This document shows, piece after piece, positions 51,447 to 59,588 of a stretch of 64,000 bases of DNA. The position numbers and the translations under genes are program-made. Origin of the DNA: HK1 sp965221725 (GTDB taxonomy: Bacteria; Pseudomonadota; Gammaproteobacteria; HK1); the NCBI GenBank assembly GCA_965221725.1, contig OZ244909.1:2232001-2296000 (forward strand). The letters are read 5' to 3'. Every line of letters starts with the position of its first letter. Positions within the stretch are counted from its first letter, which is position 1. Below the pieces are notes generated by a model, which was given only the letters and a program-made list of their open reading frames with translations, made no database searches and had not been told where the DNA came from.

Positions 51447-51787
51447 ACGGGCTTCCCTCGCTCGCTGCCTCTGCCCTTGTCGCGGCCGGCACCGCCGCGC
51501 TGGTGGCGGCACTGGCGCTCCGCCTCGCCCCCGAGCCTCCGCCGCCGGTCGCGCGGGTGCACCTCGAATCCCTCGTCGCCGCGCACGTCGAGGCCGCGGC
51601 CCGCGGCGGGGCGACGCCGGAGACCACCCACGCCTTCGCCGCGGCGCTCGACGCCGCCCTCGCAGAGGTCGCTGCCCATCACCGCGTCGTGCTCCTCCCC
51701 GCCCGCGCGGTCGCAGCCGGGGCGCCGGACCTGACGCCCGCAGTCCAGGCAGTCCTCGATGCGACCCTCACGGAGCCGCAGCCATGA
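51443..51787 (+). CDS. trbI: TrbI (F-type) conjugation protein
   Basis: This 114-residue protein has an N-terminal membrane anchor and the short periplasmic domain typical of F-type TrbI: HRVVLLPARAVAAGAPDLTP near the C-terminus. F TrbI affects pilus retraction. Its place before the TraF-type peptidase and traW is the usual order. Confidence 0.8.
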   Translation: MNGLPSLAASALVAAGTAALVAALALRLAPEPPPPVARVHLESLVAAHVEAAARGGATPETTHAFAAALDAALAEVAAHHRVVLLPARAVAAGAPDLTPAVQAVLDATLTEPQP

Positions 51788-52383
51788 CGCTGCGCCTGCG
51801 CCGTGCGCACTTCGTCTCGGCGGATGCGCTCCGCGCGAAGGCCCGCGTCCGCCGCCGCGCCCGCTGCGTGCTCGCCGCCTGCGCTGCGCTTGCGGTGCTG
51901 TGGCTCGGCGTCGCCTCAAGAGTGCATATCAACGCGAGCTGGTCCGACCCCGCCTGGGGCTACGTGCTGCTGCCGACCGGTACACCGGCCCACGGCGACC
52001 GCGTGGTGTTCGACCCGCCCGCCGCCCTTGGGGCACCAGCGCCGTACCTGAAGACCGTGCGCGGACTTCCGGGCGACCGGGTGACGGTCGGTCCGGACCG
52101 CACGGTGGCGGTAAACGGGGTTGCCCTCGGGCGCGCCAAGCCCCGCGCGCGCGACGGACGCCCGCTTCAGCCCATCGCCCCGGGGACGGTCCCCGCCGGA
52201 CACTACTTCGTCCACGGCGCCCACCCCGACAGCCACGACAGCCGCTACGCCGAGGTGGGGCTGGTTCCTCACTCATCCATCCGGGGCCGCGCCCTCGCGC
52301 TCCCCGACCTCCCCTGGCTCGGCCTCGCGGGGCCGCTGGTGGGGCCGGAGACGGTTACGGTGACGGCTGAGACGCGACCATGA
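51784..52383 (+). CDS. traF: TraF-type conjugative signal peptidase (S26)
   Basis: This 199-residue protein has an N-terminal membrane segment followed by the S26 Ser-Lys dyad: Ser54 in INASWSDPAWGYVLL and Lys90 in YLKTVRGLPGDRV. The C-terminal GHYFVHGAHPDSHDSRY corresponds to signal peptidase box E. It probably processes the pilin. It overlaps trbI and traW by four bases. Confidence 0.9.
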   Translation: MTLRLRRAHFVSADALRAKARVRRRARCVLAACAALAVLWLGVASRVHINASWSDPAWGYVLLPTGTPAHGDRVVFDPPAALGAPAPYLKTVRGLPGDRVTVGPDRTVAVNGVALGRAKPRARDGRPLQPIAPGTVPAGHYFVHGAHPDSHDSRYAEVGLVPHSSIRGRALALPDLPWLGLAGPLVGPETVTVTAETRP

Positions 52384-52478
52384 GACGCCTCCGCTTCGTT
52401 CTCGGACTCCTGCTCGCCGCCGCACTCACAGGCGGTCCGGCGTCGGCCAAGGACCTCGGCGTGCGCGGCATGACCTAG
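52380..52478 (+). pseudogene. traW: traW truncated after 32 codons
   Basis: The ATG at 52380 opens a normal TraW precursor start: signal peptide LGLLLAAALTGGPASA then KDLGVRGMT, where TraW should continue with YPIAEPDL. A TAG stop comes instead. The stop is inside the 6-base CCTAGC that flanks the IS4 element on both sides, so the gene was already cut before that insertion. Confidence 0.85.
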
Positions 52479-52479
52479 C

Positions 52480-54905
52480 GCTGCCGAGTCATGATAAGTC
52501 TGGTTGACGACGTGCTATTTTTCCGCGCGCAGCGCGTGCCTTTGGCCGGCCCGAAACCCGATTGCATGGCCCAGCGCGGCGCTCGTCAGTCGCGTCTGTC
52601 CATGCCACATGATTTGGTTTCCCGGGTCTGGATCGTGCTTTCGGTCCCGGTATCCGCCCAGATGCGCGACCAAGCGCACGGCGTCGCCGAGGCGCTCGGG
52701 GGCATCCAGGCCGTGCGCCAGGGCGTAGTCGCGCAGGAAGCCGAGCTCCTGGTCGGCGAACATCAACTGCGGGTCGCAGTCGGGCACTTGGCGACCGAGC
52801 AGCGTCATCACCATGATGCGCCAGGCGATGACGGCGTTGATCGCGATCGCGCGCTGCAGCCGGTCGGCGGTGCGAAACAGCAGGCACTCGACGCGGCAGC
52901 CGGATTTCAGGACCCGGAAGAAATCCTCGACGCGCCACCTTTGAAGATAGAAACCGACGATTTCGGCCGCGTCTTGTGCGGTTTTGACCTTGAGCGTGGT
53001 CAGCAGGAACCACTGCACGGGTTGCTCGTCGTTGGGCGGCGCTATCTCCTTGATGTGAACTCCGTGCACAGCAACCGGGTCTGCGCCCGGGACGGCATCC
53101 GTCGCCGGCAGCGTGACGCGGCGCAACCGCAGCTCGCAGGCTGCCAGGCGCTTCTGCCGCACGGGGCGGGCCTTCTTCCGGCGGGATTTGGGACGCGCCG
53201 TCAGCCCTTCGATCTCGACGTCGATCAGGCCGTCGGGCGTGCCGGCGCTCATCGTCGCGAACAGCTTCGGCTTCCCCTTTGCGAGCACCCTGTCGTACTT
53301 GGCGCGCACCAGCAGCTCGACGCGTGGACGGCGGCGCTGCACGTCAAGAAGCTCGAACATGTCGGCTTCGCGGTCGCACACGCACACCACCCGCGTCCTT
53401 GCGCCGATCTCGCGCGCGGCGTCGGCGGTGCCGTTGAAGGCTTCGAGCCAGCGCTGCGTCTTGCGGCGTTTCTCCTCGTGTTTCGAAAGCGTCTTCACCG
53501 GGTCGAAGCCCAGCGCGAGCACGCCGAGCGGCAGGCCCGTTGCGGTCACCGCCAGCGTCGCGTGCATGTGCAAGCCCAGGCTCGTCGCCGTCGTCTGGTT
53601 CGTGCCGATGAGCTGCAGCCCGTCGCAGCCGGGACGGCGCGAGAAGTTCAGGTCCGTGCCGTCCTGGATCGCCAGAACCGTGCGCTGGCCGCGCATGCGC
53701 TGGATGCTGCGCTCACGGTGCGGCGCGAGGATGTTTCGTGGCGTGATCTGCGACTCCGCGGGCGCCTCGATCAGACGGTAGAAGGCGTTGACCGCGGTGT
53801 TGTCGGCGCCGGGAGCGGCATTGATCTTCTGCCCGGGATAAGCGGCCAGAAGTCCGGCGCTCCTGACCAGTCGTGCCGAAAGGCGTCTGTCTCCCAAGGG
53901 GGCTCCTCCGAACTCGTTCTGCGCCCAGTCCTGTGCGTTCAGCCCCTCGCCCGGTTCCAGCGAGGGCGCGTGCTCCACGGGCGCAACCCCCAGCTTCGTG
54001 CGCCAGGAGCGTTCCAACTCGTGCACGAAGACCGTCTTCACGCTCTGCGCCCGGCGTTTCTCCCGGTCCTGGCGACCGCGCCCGGCGGTCCTGCCCACGC
54101 ACAGGAAGTTGGCCGCGCGCAGGCACGTTCCGTGATATCCCTCGTCGGCGAAGCTCTCAACGAGATACGGGCGAAAGCCGTAGCGTTGTTCGAAGTCGCC
54201 CGGCAGGCGGCGCAGGATGCGCCCGAGCACGTGGCTGGCCAAGTGCGGGCAGCGCACCGAAGGGCGGATCAAGAAACGGCTCAGACACACGACGCGCCGC
54301 AGATGTCCCCGGCGCCCGGCGTCGTCCCATCCAATCCAGCGGTCCCGCGCCGCGGCCCGCAGCGCGGCGGCGGCAAATCCCGCCGCCCCGAGCCAACCGT
54401 GCGCCGAGCCGACGAGGTAGCGGACCTGGCAGCCCGCGAAGGTCGTCATCCCGTGCAGGTGCTCGCGTGCGATCAGCGTGTTCCACAGCGCCCGGTGCGC
54501 CGCGTCCGCGACAGCCATGATCCCGAGGTCCCGTATCCGCTTGGGATGCGCTGGCACTCCTTCGGGCTCGGGGACATCGGTGTTGAGCAGGCGCGCCCGG
54601 CGCTCCACCGCCGAGCCCTTCGGCGGCGGAAGGACGATCTCCGGAACCCTCTGAGCCAAGGCGCCGAGCGCCTTCATGCAGCCGGCAAGCTGAGGGCGCC
54701 CGCGCGCGTCGGCGAACGAAAACTCCTCGCAGATCCGCCGGCCCAGGGCGGACCGACTGTCGAACCGCTCCTCAGACAGGATCGACCCTATACGCGCAAC
54801 CGCCGCCTCGTCGCGCAATGTGCGGCTGATCTGGGACTGTGACATGGAACCAGCATGCCACGCGGAAAGTCCATTGTTCAGACAAAAATCTCATGACATG
54901 GCAGC
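52480..54905 (-). mobile_element. IS4-family element with DruA-domain transposase
   Basis: The ends GCTGCCGAGTCATGA (left) and the reverse complement of TCATGACATGGCAGC (right) are imperfect terminal inverted repeats. CCTAGC occurs directly on both sides (52474-52479 and 54906-54911) as a probable target duplication. The single transposase gene is intact. Confidence 0.8.
52515..54845 (-). CDS. DruA (DUF4338)-IS4/Tn5-type transposase fusion
   Basis: This 776-residue protein has two parts. Residues about 20-285 match DUF4338, the DruA domain named from the Druantia defence system: RDLGIMAVADAAHRALWNTL, then RYLVGSAHGWLGAAGFAAAA, then RPYLVESFADEGYHGTCLRAANF. Residues about 300-776 are an IS4/Tn5-like DDE transposase: Asp near 395 (AIQDGTDLNF), Asp near 494 (CVCDREADMFEL) and Glu near 637 in YLQRWRVEDFFRVLKSGC, the Y-x2-R-x3-E-x6-K signature. 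All catalytic residues are present. IS4 transposases with this N-terminal domain are known, and its role is probably DNA recognition. Confidence 0.92.
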   Translation of the reverse strand: MSQSQISRTLRDEAAVARIGSILSEERFDSRSALGRRICEEFSFADARGRPQLAGCMKALGALAQRVPEIVLPPPKGSAVERRARLLNTDVPEPEGVPAHPKRIRDLGIMAVADAAHRALWNTLIAREHLHGMTTFAGCQVRYLVGSAHGWLGAAGFAAAALRAAARDRWIGWDDAGRRGHLRRVVCLSRFLIRPSVRCPHLASHVLGRILRRLPGDFEQRYGFRPYLVESFADEGYHGTCLRAANFLCVGRTAGRGRQDREKRRAQSVKTVFVHELERSWRTKLGVAPVEHAPSLEPGEGLNAQDWAQNEFGGAPLGDRRLSARLVRSAGLLAAYPGQKINAAPGADNTAVNAFYRLIEAPAESQITPRNILAPHRERSIQRMRGQRTVLAIQDGTDLNFSRRPGCDGLQLIGTNQTTATSLGLHMHATLAVTATGLPLGVLALGFDPVKTLSKHEEKRRKTQRWLEAFNGTADAAREIGARTRVVCVCDREADMFELLDVQRRRPRVELLVRAKYDRVLAKGKPKLFATMSAGTPDGLIDVEIEGLTARPKSRRKKARPVRQKRLAACELRLRRVTLPATDAVPGADPVAVHGVHIKEIAPPNDEQPVQWFLLTTLKVKTAQDAAEIVGFYLQRWRVEDFFRVLKSGCRVECLLFRTADRLQRAIAINAVIAWRIMVMTLLGRQVPDCDPQLMFADQELGFLRDYALAHGLDAPERLGDAVRLVAHLGGYRDRKHDPDPGNQIMWHGQTRLTSAALGHAIGFRAGQRHALRAEK

Positions 54906-54910
54906 CCTAG

Positions 54911-55330
54911 CTGCCAGTCGATGAGCGAGGCGCGTCGGCACGCACTCGCGGTGGCGCAGCGAGCGACGCGGTCGAATGCCGGTATTCCGGTCGCGACTTC
55001 ACCGTCGAGGACATGAAGCTGATTCGCGCGCTGGTCGCGACCGAGCCAAGCCGGGCGGGCGGCCATCGCGCGCGCCTTCTACCGCCGCAACGGCTGGCTG
55101 AAGCCGGACGGCGCCCTGAAGAACATGATGGCCAAGGTCGTCATGCTGAAGATGCACCGCGATGGGCTCATCGAGCTGCCGCCGCCGAAGTGGCGGCCGG
55201 GCCTGCCGAAGCCCATCGTGTTCGGACCCGCGACCGAGCCTCCGGAATTCCCGGCGCGGTTCAGCTACGATTGTGGCCGGTGCCCCTCACAGAAATCGTG
55301 TCGCAGAGGGGGGCGCTGGATCGAGTAGGT
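54911..55330 (+). pseudogene. Stump of a second DruA-type element
   Basis: CTGCCAGTCGATGA at 54911-54925 resembles the terminal repeat of the adjacent IS4 element. It is followed on the plus strand by an N-terminal DruA/DUF4338-like segment (YSGRDFTVEDMKLIRALVAT, then after a frameshift near 55050 AIARAFYRRNGWLKPDGALK and LIELPPPKWRPGLPKP) ending near 55330. The rest of the transposase is missing. Confidence 0.65.
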
Positions 55331-55362
55331 GGAGAGTCGCAGCTTGAAGGGAGGGAGTCCAT

Positions 55363-56178
55363 ATGAGCGGCGCGTGGTGGCGGGGGCTGGGCAAGGACCA
55401 TCGGGGGAGCCGCCCGCGGTGCGTCCTGCTCACCACCGACGGGAGCAGACGGGAGATTGCCGCCCGCTTGACCGATCTTGTCGGACTTCCGGAGGTGACG
55501 GTCTCGGCGACCGATCGGTGGTGGCCTGCCGGTCAACCGCTCAGGACGAACGACGGGTGGGATAAGACACCAGCCACGGAGGCGCGTATTGACCGTGACA
55601 ACGGTTTCGTGGCGCTGACGGTGCGCCGGGCACTCCGCGAATGGTGGCTTGCGGTCGCCAGCCCCAAATCCCAAACACCGCAGTGGGATGTGGCCAGCAC
55701 TTGCACGATCGAGGGGAGGCGCGGGCTGGTGCTGGTGGAGGCCAAGGCGCACTCGAACGAGCTGTCCACCGCGGGCAAGTCACAGCCGAAGCCTGACTCG
55801 GACAACGGGTGGAAGAACCACGATCGGATCGGAGCGGCGATTGCACAGGCGAACATCGGGCTGCAGCGTGCGGGCGGCGGATCCTGGGCGCTGTCGCGCG
55901 ACAGGTGCTATCAGCTTTCCAATCGCTTCGCGTGGTCCTGGAAGCTGGCGTCGCTCGGGGTGCCGGTCGTTCTGGTGTACCTCGGGTTCCTGAGAGCCGG
56001 GGAGATGGCGCGGGACGGCACGCTGTATCGGGGAGAGGACGATTGGGAAACGACGCTCCGGGGCCACGCGCGCGGTGTGTGCGACGATGCGTGCTGGGGG
56101 ATGCGTGTCGACGTGGATGGGACACCTCTGAGGCCGTTGATTCGCGCAGTCGACGTCCCATTTCCACCGGCCGTGTAG
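55363..56178 (+). CDS. Uncharacterised PD-(D/E)XK-like protein
   Basis: This 271-residue protein is not in a family I can name, but has a restriction-endonuclease-like core: WDVASTCTIEGRRGLVLVEAKAH provides Asp, Glu-x-Lys (EAK) and the flanking hydrophobic strand. A conserved-looking middle follows, SRDRCYQLSNRFAWSWKLASL, and a strand VVLVYLGFL. Composition fits a solitary cytosolic nuclease. It sits at the ragged edge of the mobile region beside a DruA stump, a usual place for defence genes. The ATG at 55363 has GGAGGGAG upstream. Confidence 0.7.
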   Translation: MSGAWWRGLGKDHRGSRPRCVLLTTDGSRREIAARLTDLVGLPEVTVSATDRWWPAGQPLRTNDGWDKTPATEARIDRDNGFVALTVRRALREWWLAVASPKSQTPQWDVASTCTIEGRRGLVLVEAKAHSNELSTAGKSQPKPDSDNGWKNHDRIGAAIAQANIGLQRAGGGSWALSRDRCYQLSNRFAWSWKLASLGVPVVLVYLGFLRAGEMARDGTLYRGEDDWETTLRGHARGVCDDACWGMRVDVDGTPLRPLIRAVDVPFPPAV

Positions 56179-56623
56179 TGGTGCGCACGACGAGCCCGCG
56201 CGGATCCACCCGCTTGCAGAAGAGGCGACACGGGCTGCGTGCCAGCGTTTCGTCGAGCTGTGTAACAGTCCGCCTGTGCGTAGGAGGCCCCTCGTGCGCG
56301 CTCGCAAGAGTGCTGCGGCAGGGCGGGCCACACCACAGCCCCGCGGAACGCGCCCGATCCCCGAAACCGCGGGCGCTTCAGCCGCTCGGGGAGGCGCAAG
56401 CGTGCGCAGTCACTTGAATGAATCCGCATTCGGTTTGATGACGAAACACGACTAACGGCCTGGAGGTCGATCAAGTGAATTCCATTTTGTGCATTGCTAC
56501 AAGTGATATCAGTGACTGTCTGCGCAGGCAGCAAGATTCCTGCTCAGAGAATCGGTGACATTTCCGGGGTAGGTGCTCGGCGTCCTTCGTCCCGGCCTTC
56601 GGGCCATCAGCGGCTGAGGCGTC
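56179..56623. other. Intergenic, decayed
   Basis: No gene is recognised in these 445 bases. A reverse-complement copy of the dispersed-repeat lead-in (CGGTGACATTTCCGGGGTA, about 56550) lies here. Part of the region (56430-56540) is AT-richer. Confidence 0.4.
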
Positions 56624-56800
56624 TCACCTTGAGTCCGGCTCGACTCCGTTGACGATGTCGAGTCGTCGCTCGATGCGCGCGAGTCGATCTCCGTGCTGGT
56701 CGAGCCTCAGGTGAACGGTGGCGATGCCGGCCTGCATTTCCGCCATCTGTCGCTCGATGTTCGCGGATGGTTGCTCCAACGAATTGACGCGATGCCTCAC
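56624..56800 (-). CDS. Small coiled-coil protein or remnant
   Basis: From a GTG at 56800, 58 residues form a single heptad-rich coil (VNSLEQPSANIERQMAEMQA, then RLDQHGDRLARIERRLDIV). Coding-like sequence continues upstream (KLKTELEHVRHR) into the 3' end of the CitE-like gene, so the true start may have been lost. Function unknown. Confidence 0.45.
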   Translation of the reverse strand: MRHRVNSLEQPSANIERQMAEMQAGIATVHLRLDQHGDRLARIERRLDIVNGVEPDSR

Positions 56801-56817
56801 ATGCTCGAGTTCGGTTT

Positions 56818-57675
56818 TCAGCTTCGGTCGTCCGCGCCGAGCAGCCGCCGGGCGCGGACGACGACCGGCAGATCGATCATCCGGCCGTCGAGACGTACCG
56901 CTCCGAGTCCGCGCGCCTGCGCGTCCTCGGCGGCGGCCACCACGCGGCGCGCCCACTCGATCTCCTCCGGTGATGGCGTGAAGGCGCGGTTGAGACGCTC
57001 GACCTGCACGGGGTGTACCGCGAAGCCGCCCTCGGAGCCCATGGCCCGGCCTCGCCGGGCCGCCGCCTCGAAAGCATCCGGATCGTCGAGGTTCGCCAGC
57101 GTCTCCGGCACCACCATCGGGACCACGCCGGCCGCCCGCGCCGCGTGAATCACCTGGAGCGACGCCGCATCCAGCAGCTCCGGGGTGGGAGTGGCGCGGA
57201 GATCGGCCACGTAGTCCTCGATCCCGAAGGTCAGGGCGGCGATGCGCGGGGACGCTTGCGCAATCGAGGCCGCCTGCACCATCGCCCGGGCGCTCTCGAG
57301 CAATGGCACCAGCGCGATCGCACCGCGTGCGAGGCCGCGTTCGGCTTCGATCTCGTTCATCACCCGATCGACCGCGCGCACGAAGCCGGCCGAATCGCAG
57401 CCCGCGAGCAGCAGGGCCGAGACGCCCGGGCGCACCGCGGCCTCCAGGTCGTGAAACGCCGCTCTCCACGGCATGTTGATGCGCACCAGAACCTCGAGCG
57501 ACGCCGCGTTCAGGCGATCCACCACGGCGGGCAGGGCCGCGCGCGCCTCGCCCTTGCGCGCGTCGGCGATACTCGCCTCCAGATCGAGGACGATGGCGTC
57601 GGCACCCCGCTCGGCGGCGCGGGCAAGGAAGCGTTCCTCCAGCACGGGGATGAACAGTACGGATCGCCACATCAC
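56818..57675 (-). CDS. CitE-like HpcH/HpaI-family CoA lyase
   Basis: This 285-residue protein shows the CitE pattern: RSVLFIPVLEERFLARAAER, ADAIVLDLEASIADA with the metal-binding acidic residue, VLVRINMPW with the CoA/substrate Arg, LVPLLESARAMV with the metal-binding Glu, and GIEDYVADL. It would cleave or form a CoA ester such as malyl- or citramalyl-CoA. Its ATG overlaps the stop of the CaiB gene (ATGA), so the two are one operon acting on the same CoA-linked organic acid. Confidence 0.9.
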   Translation of the reverse strand: MMWRSVLFIPVLEERFLARAAERGADAIVLDLEASIADARKGEARAALPAVVDRLNAASLEVLVRINMPWRAAFHDLEAAVRPGVSALLLAGCDSAGFVRAVDRVMNEIEAERGLARGAIALVPLLESARAMVQAASIAQASPRIAALTFGIEDYVADLRATPTPELLDAASLQVIHAARAAGVVPMVVPETLANLDDPDAFEAAARRGRAMGSEGGFAVHPVQVERLNRAFTPSPEEIEWARRVVAAAEDAQARGLGAVRLDGRMIDLPVVVRARRLLGADDRS

Positions 57676-58880
57676 ACGACCCCCCGCTCGGCCAGCGCCG
57701 CCTGCTCGTCGGGGCCGACTCCGACGAGGTCCAGGATCTCCGAGGTGTGCTGGCCCAGCTCCGGCGCCGGCGCCCGGATGGCGCCCGGTGTTTGCGACAA
57801 CCGGGGAAACACCTGGTGCATCGGCGTCCGCCCCAGGTCCGCATCGGGCAGGTCGACCAGCACCTCCCGCCCGAGTATGTACTCGTGATCCATCAGGTCG
57901 GAGGGGTCGCAGATCGGGCCGACCGTCACCCCGGCTTCGGAGAAGTGGGCGATATTCTCATCGAGCGTCCTCGCGCCGATGAAGGCGGCGATGACGGCAT
58001 CCAGGCTGCCGGCGTTGCGCACGCGGTCGAGGTTGGTGAGGTAGCGCGGGTCGTCGACAAGATCCGCGCGGTCGATGGCCCGGGCGAGCTGCTCCCACAT
58101 CGACTGCATCGATGCGGACATCGCGAGGTATCGCCCGTCCGAGCAGGTGTAGACGTTGCGCGGCGAGGCCACCTCGCTGCGGTTGCCCTCGCGTACCGGC
58201 ACCCGGCCGGTGGCGGCGTGGATGGCCGCCCAGGGGCCGAGGATTCCGTGCAGCGGCTCGAACAGCGACAGGTCGATGACCTGGCCCGCGCACCGTCCCC
58301 GGTCCCGAGCCAGCAGGGCGGTCACCGCCGCGCCGAATCCGGCGAGGCCCGCCACCATGTCGGCGAGCGCGAGCGGCGGCAACAGCGGCGGCTTGTCCGG
58401 AAACCCGGTCATCGCCGCGAACCCCGACATCGCCTCGATGAGGCTCCCGAATCCCGGCCGCTTCGCGTACGGCCCGGTCTGGCCCCATCCCGAGATGCGC
58501 ACGATGACCAGGCCGGGCTGGTGCTTCCAGAGCTGCTCCGGCCCGAGCCCCCACTGCTCCAGGGTGCCAGGCACGAAGTTCTCGACCAGCAGGTCGGTGT
58601 GCTCGATGAGCCGCAGCAGGAGCGCCCGCCCGGCCTCGGACTTCAGATTCAGGGTGAGGCTCTTCTTCGAGCGCGCATAGACTTTCCACCAGACCTGCGC
58701 CTCGCCCAGGCGCCGGAGGTCGTCGCCGACGCCGGGGCGTTCCACCTTGATGACCTCCGCCCCGAAGTCCGCGAGCATGTGCGTGAGCATGTTGCCCGAT
58801 GCGAGCCGGGAGAGATCGACCACCCGCACGCCGTCGAGCGGCCCCGGTGTTCCGGATTCGAATTCGGCCGCGACCGGCAT
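57672..58880 (-). CDS. CaiB/BaiF family III CoA-transferase
   Basis: This 402-residue protein begins with the family-typical GPLDGVRVVDLSRLASGN; AEVIKVERPGVGDDLR and VLLVENFVPG-like DLLVENFVPGTLEQWG follow, with catalytic Asp174 in LALADMVAGL. Family III enzymes move CoA between organic acids through an aspartyl-CoA intermediate. Followed by a CitE-like lyase, it probably activates a dicarboxylic or hydroxy acid that the lyase then cleaves. Confidence 0.93.
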   Translation of the reverse strand: MPVAAEFESGTPGPLDGVRVVDLSRLASGNMLTHMLADFGAEVIKVERPGVGDDLRRLGEAQVWWKVYARSKKSLTLNLKSEAGRALLLRLIEHTDLLVENFVPGTLEQWGLGPEQLWKHQPGLVIVRISGWGQTGPYAKRPGFGSLIEAMSGFAAMTGFPDKPPLLPPLALADMVAGLAGFGAAVTALLARDRGRCAGQVIDLSLFEPLHGILGPWAAIHAATGRVPVREGNRSEVASPRNVYTCSDGRYLAMSASMQSMWEQLARAIDRADLVDDPRYLTNLDRVRNAGSLDAVIAAFIGARTLDENIAHFSEAGVTVGPICDPSDLMDHEYILGREVLVDLPDADLGRTPMHQVFPRLSQTPGAIRAPAPELGQHTSEILDLVGVGPDEQAALAERGVV

Positions 58881-58931
58881 GACGCTCTCCTTCGCAGAAC
58901 AATGATGGGGGAAGGGAATTCCCGGCGCGGC

Positions 58932-59039
58932 TCACTGCGTCCGCATCTTCTCGTACCGGGGCTGAAGCTTCGCAAGCAGCGCCACCACATCCCTGGCGCG
59001 CTCACGGAACGGCGTCTGGTCGATCCGGGTGACCTTCAT
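58932..59039 (-). CDS. Possible 35-residue ORF upstream of the CaiB operon
   Basis: The minus strand reads MKVTRIDQTPFRERARDVVA to KMRTQ, with coding-like codon use. Its ATG overlaps the stop of an even shorter frame (IPDRKCLEVFDIAVDV). It may be the decayed end of a longer metabolic gene. No family is recognised. Confidence 0.3.
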   Translation of the reverse strand: MKVTRIDQTPFRERARDVVALLAKLQPRYEKMRTQ

Positions 59040-59267
59040 GATACATCGACGGCAATATCAAACACTTCGAGGCACTTCCGGTCCGGGATGCCGGCGGCGA
59101 TGCGGTCCGGGGTTCAGCGTCTTGAGAGGTGGGGAGGGGGGGCGATCACGACTACGCCGGCGGGCGCATACCGCGAGGGCCGTGAGTCAGGCGGCCGGGA
59201 GTCGTTCCCGGCCGCCGGTCGGGTGCTCCGTACTGCGGATCTCACCGGCTATCGGTGACCCGACGGG

Positions 59268-59471
59268 CTAGCGCGGGGCGGGAGCCGTGACGAACGTCGG
59301 GGCGCCAGTATGCGGGGATGTCTCTGCCCGCTCGCTTGCGCGGAATGCGCGGCGGAGCGCGTTCGCGATCCAGGACACCATGTCGCCGAATGCGTCGGCG
59401 CGCATCTGCCGGCCGCGCTTCATTGCCTGGTCGATCTCGGCCTGCGAAGGGGTGGTGGGTCTTTTCAGCAT
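59268..59471 (-). CDS. Small conserved hypothetical protein
   Basis: The ATG at 59471, with AGGAGA seven bases upstream, gives 67 residues: TPSQAEIDQAMKRGRQMRAD followed by AFGDMVSWIANALRRAF, an amphipathic basic helix as in small YjiS/RSP_7527-like proteins. It is divergent from the LysR gene, 117 bases away, and may be its target. Confidence 0.65.
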   Translation of the reverse strand: MLKRPTTPSQAEIDQAMKRGRQMRADAFGDMVSWIANALRRAFRASERAETSPHTGAPTFVTAPAPR

Positions 59472-59588
59472 TGGTCTGTCTCCTGGGTTGAGTTGCGTGG
59501 GGCAGAGTATGACTATCCACATGCAATGCTAGAATCCCCCGCAAACAAACATCACCTTTGCTGAAATTGCACAAATAAAAGAGCTGCC

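Larger units (their letters stand above)
35598..52479. mobile_element. Decayed integrative conjugative element
   Basis: An integrase pair, AT-rich cargo with a restriction-modification system, a phage-type repressor with divergent promoter and an F-type mating-pair cluster lie in the order usual for integrative conjugative elements. The right part (traW onward, coupling protein, relaxase) is missing, and traW ends after 32 codons. The boundaries are inferred from gene content; no attachment repeats were identified. Confidence 0.65.
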
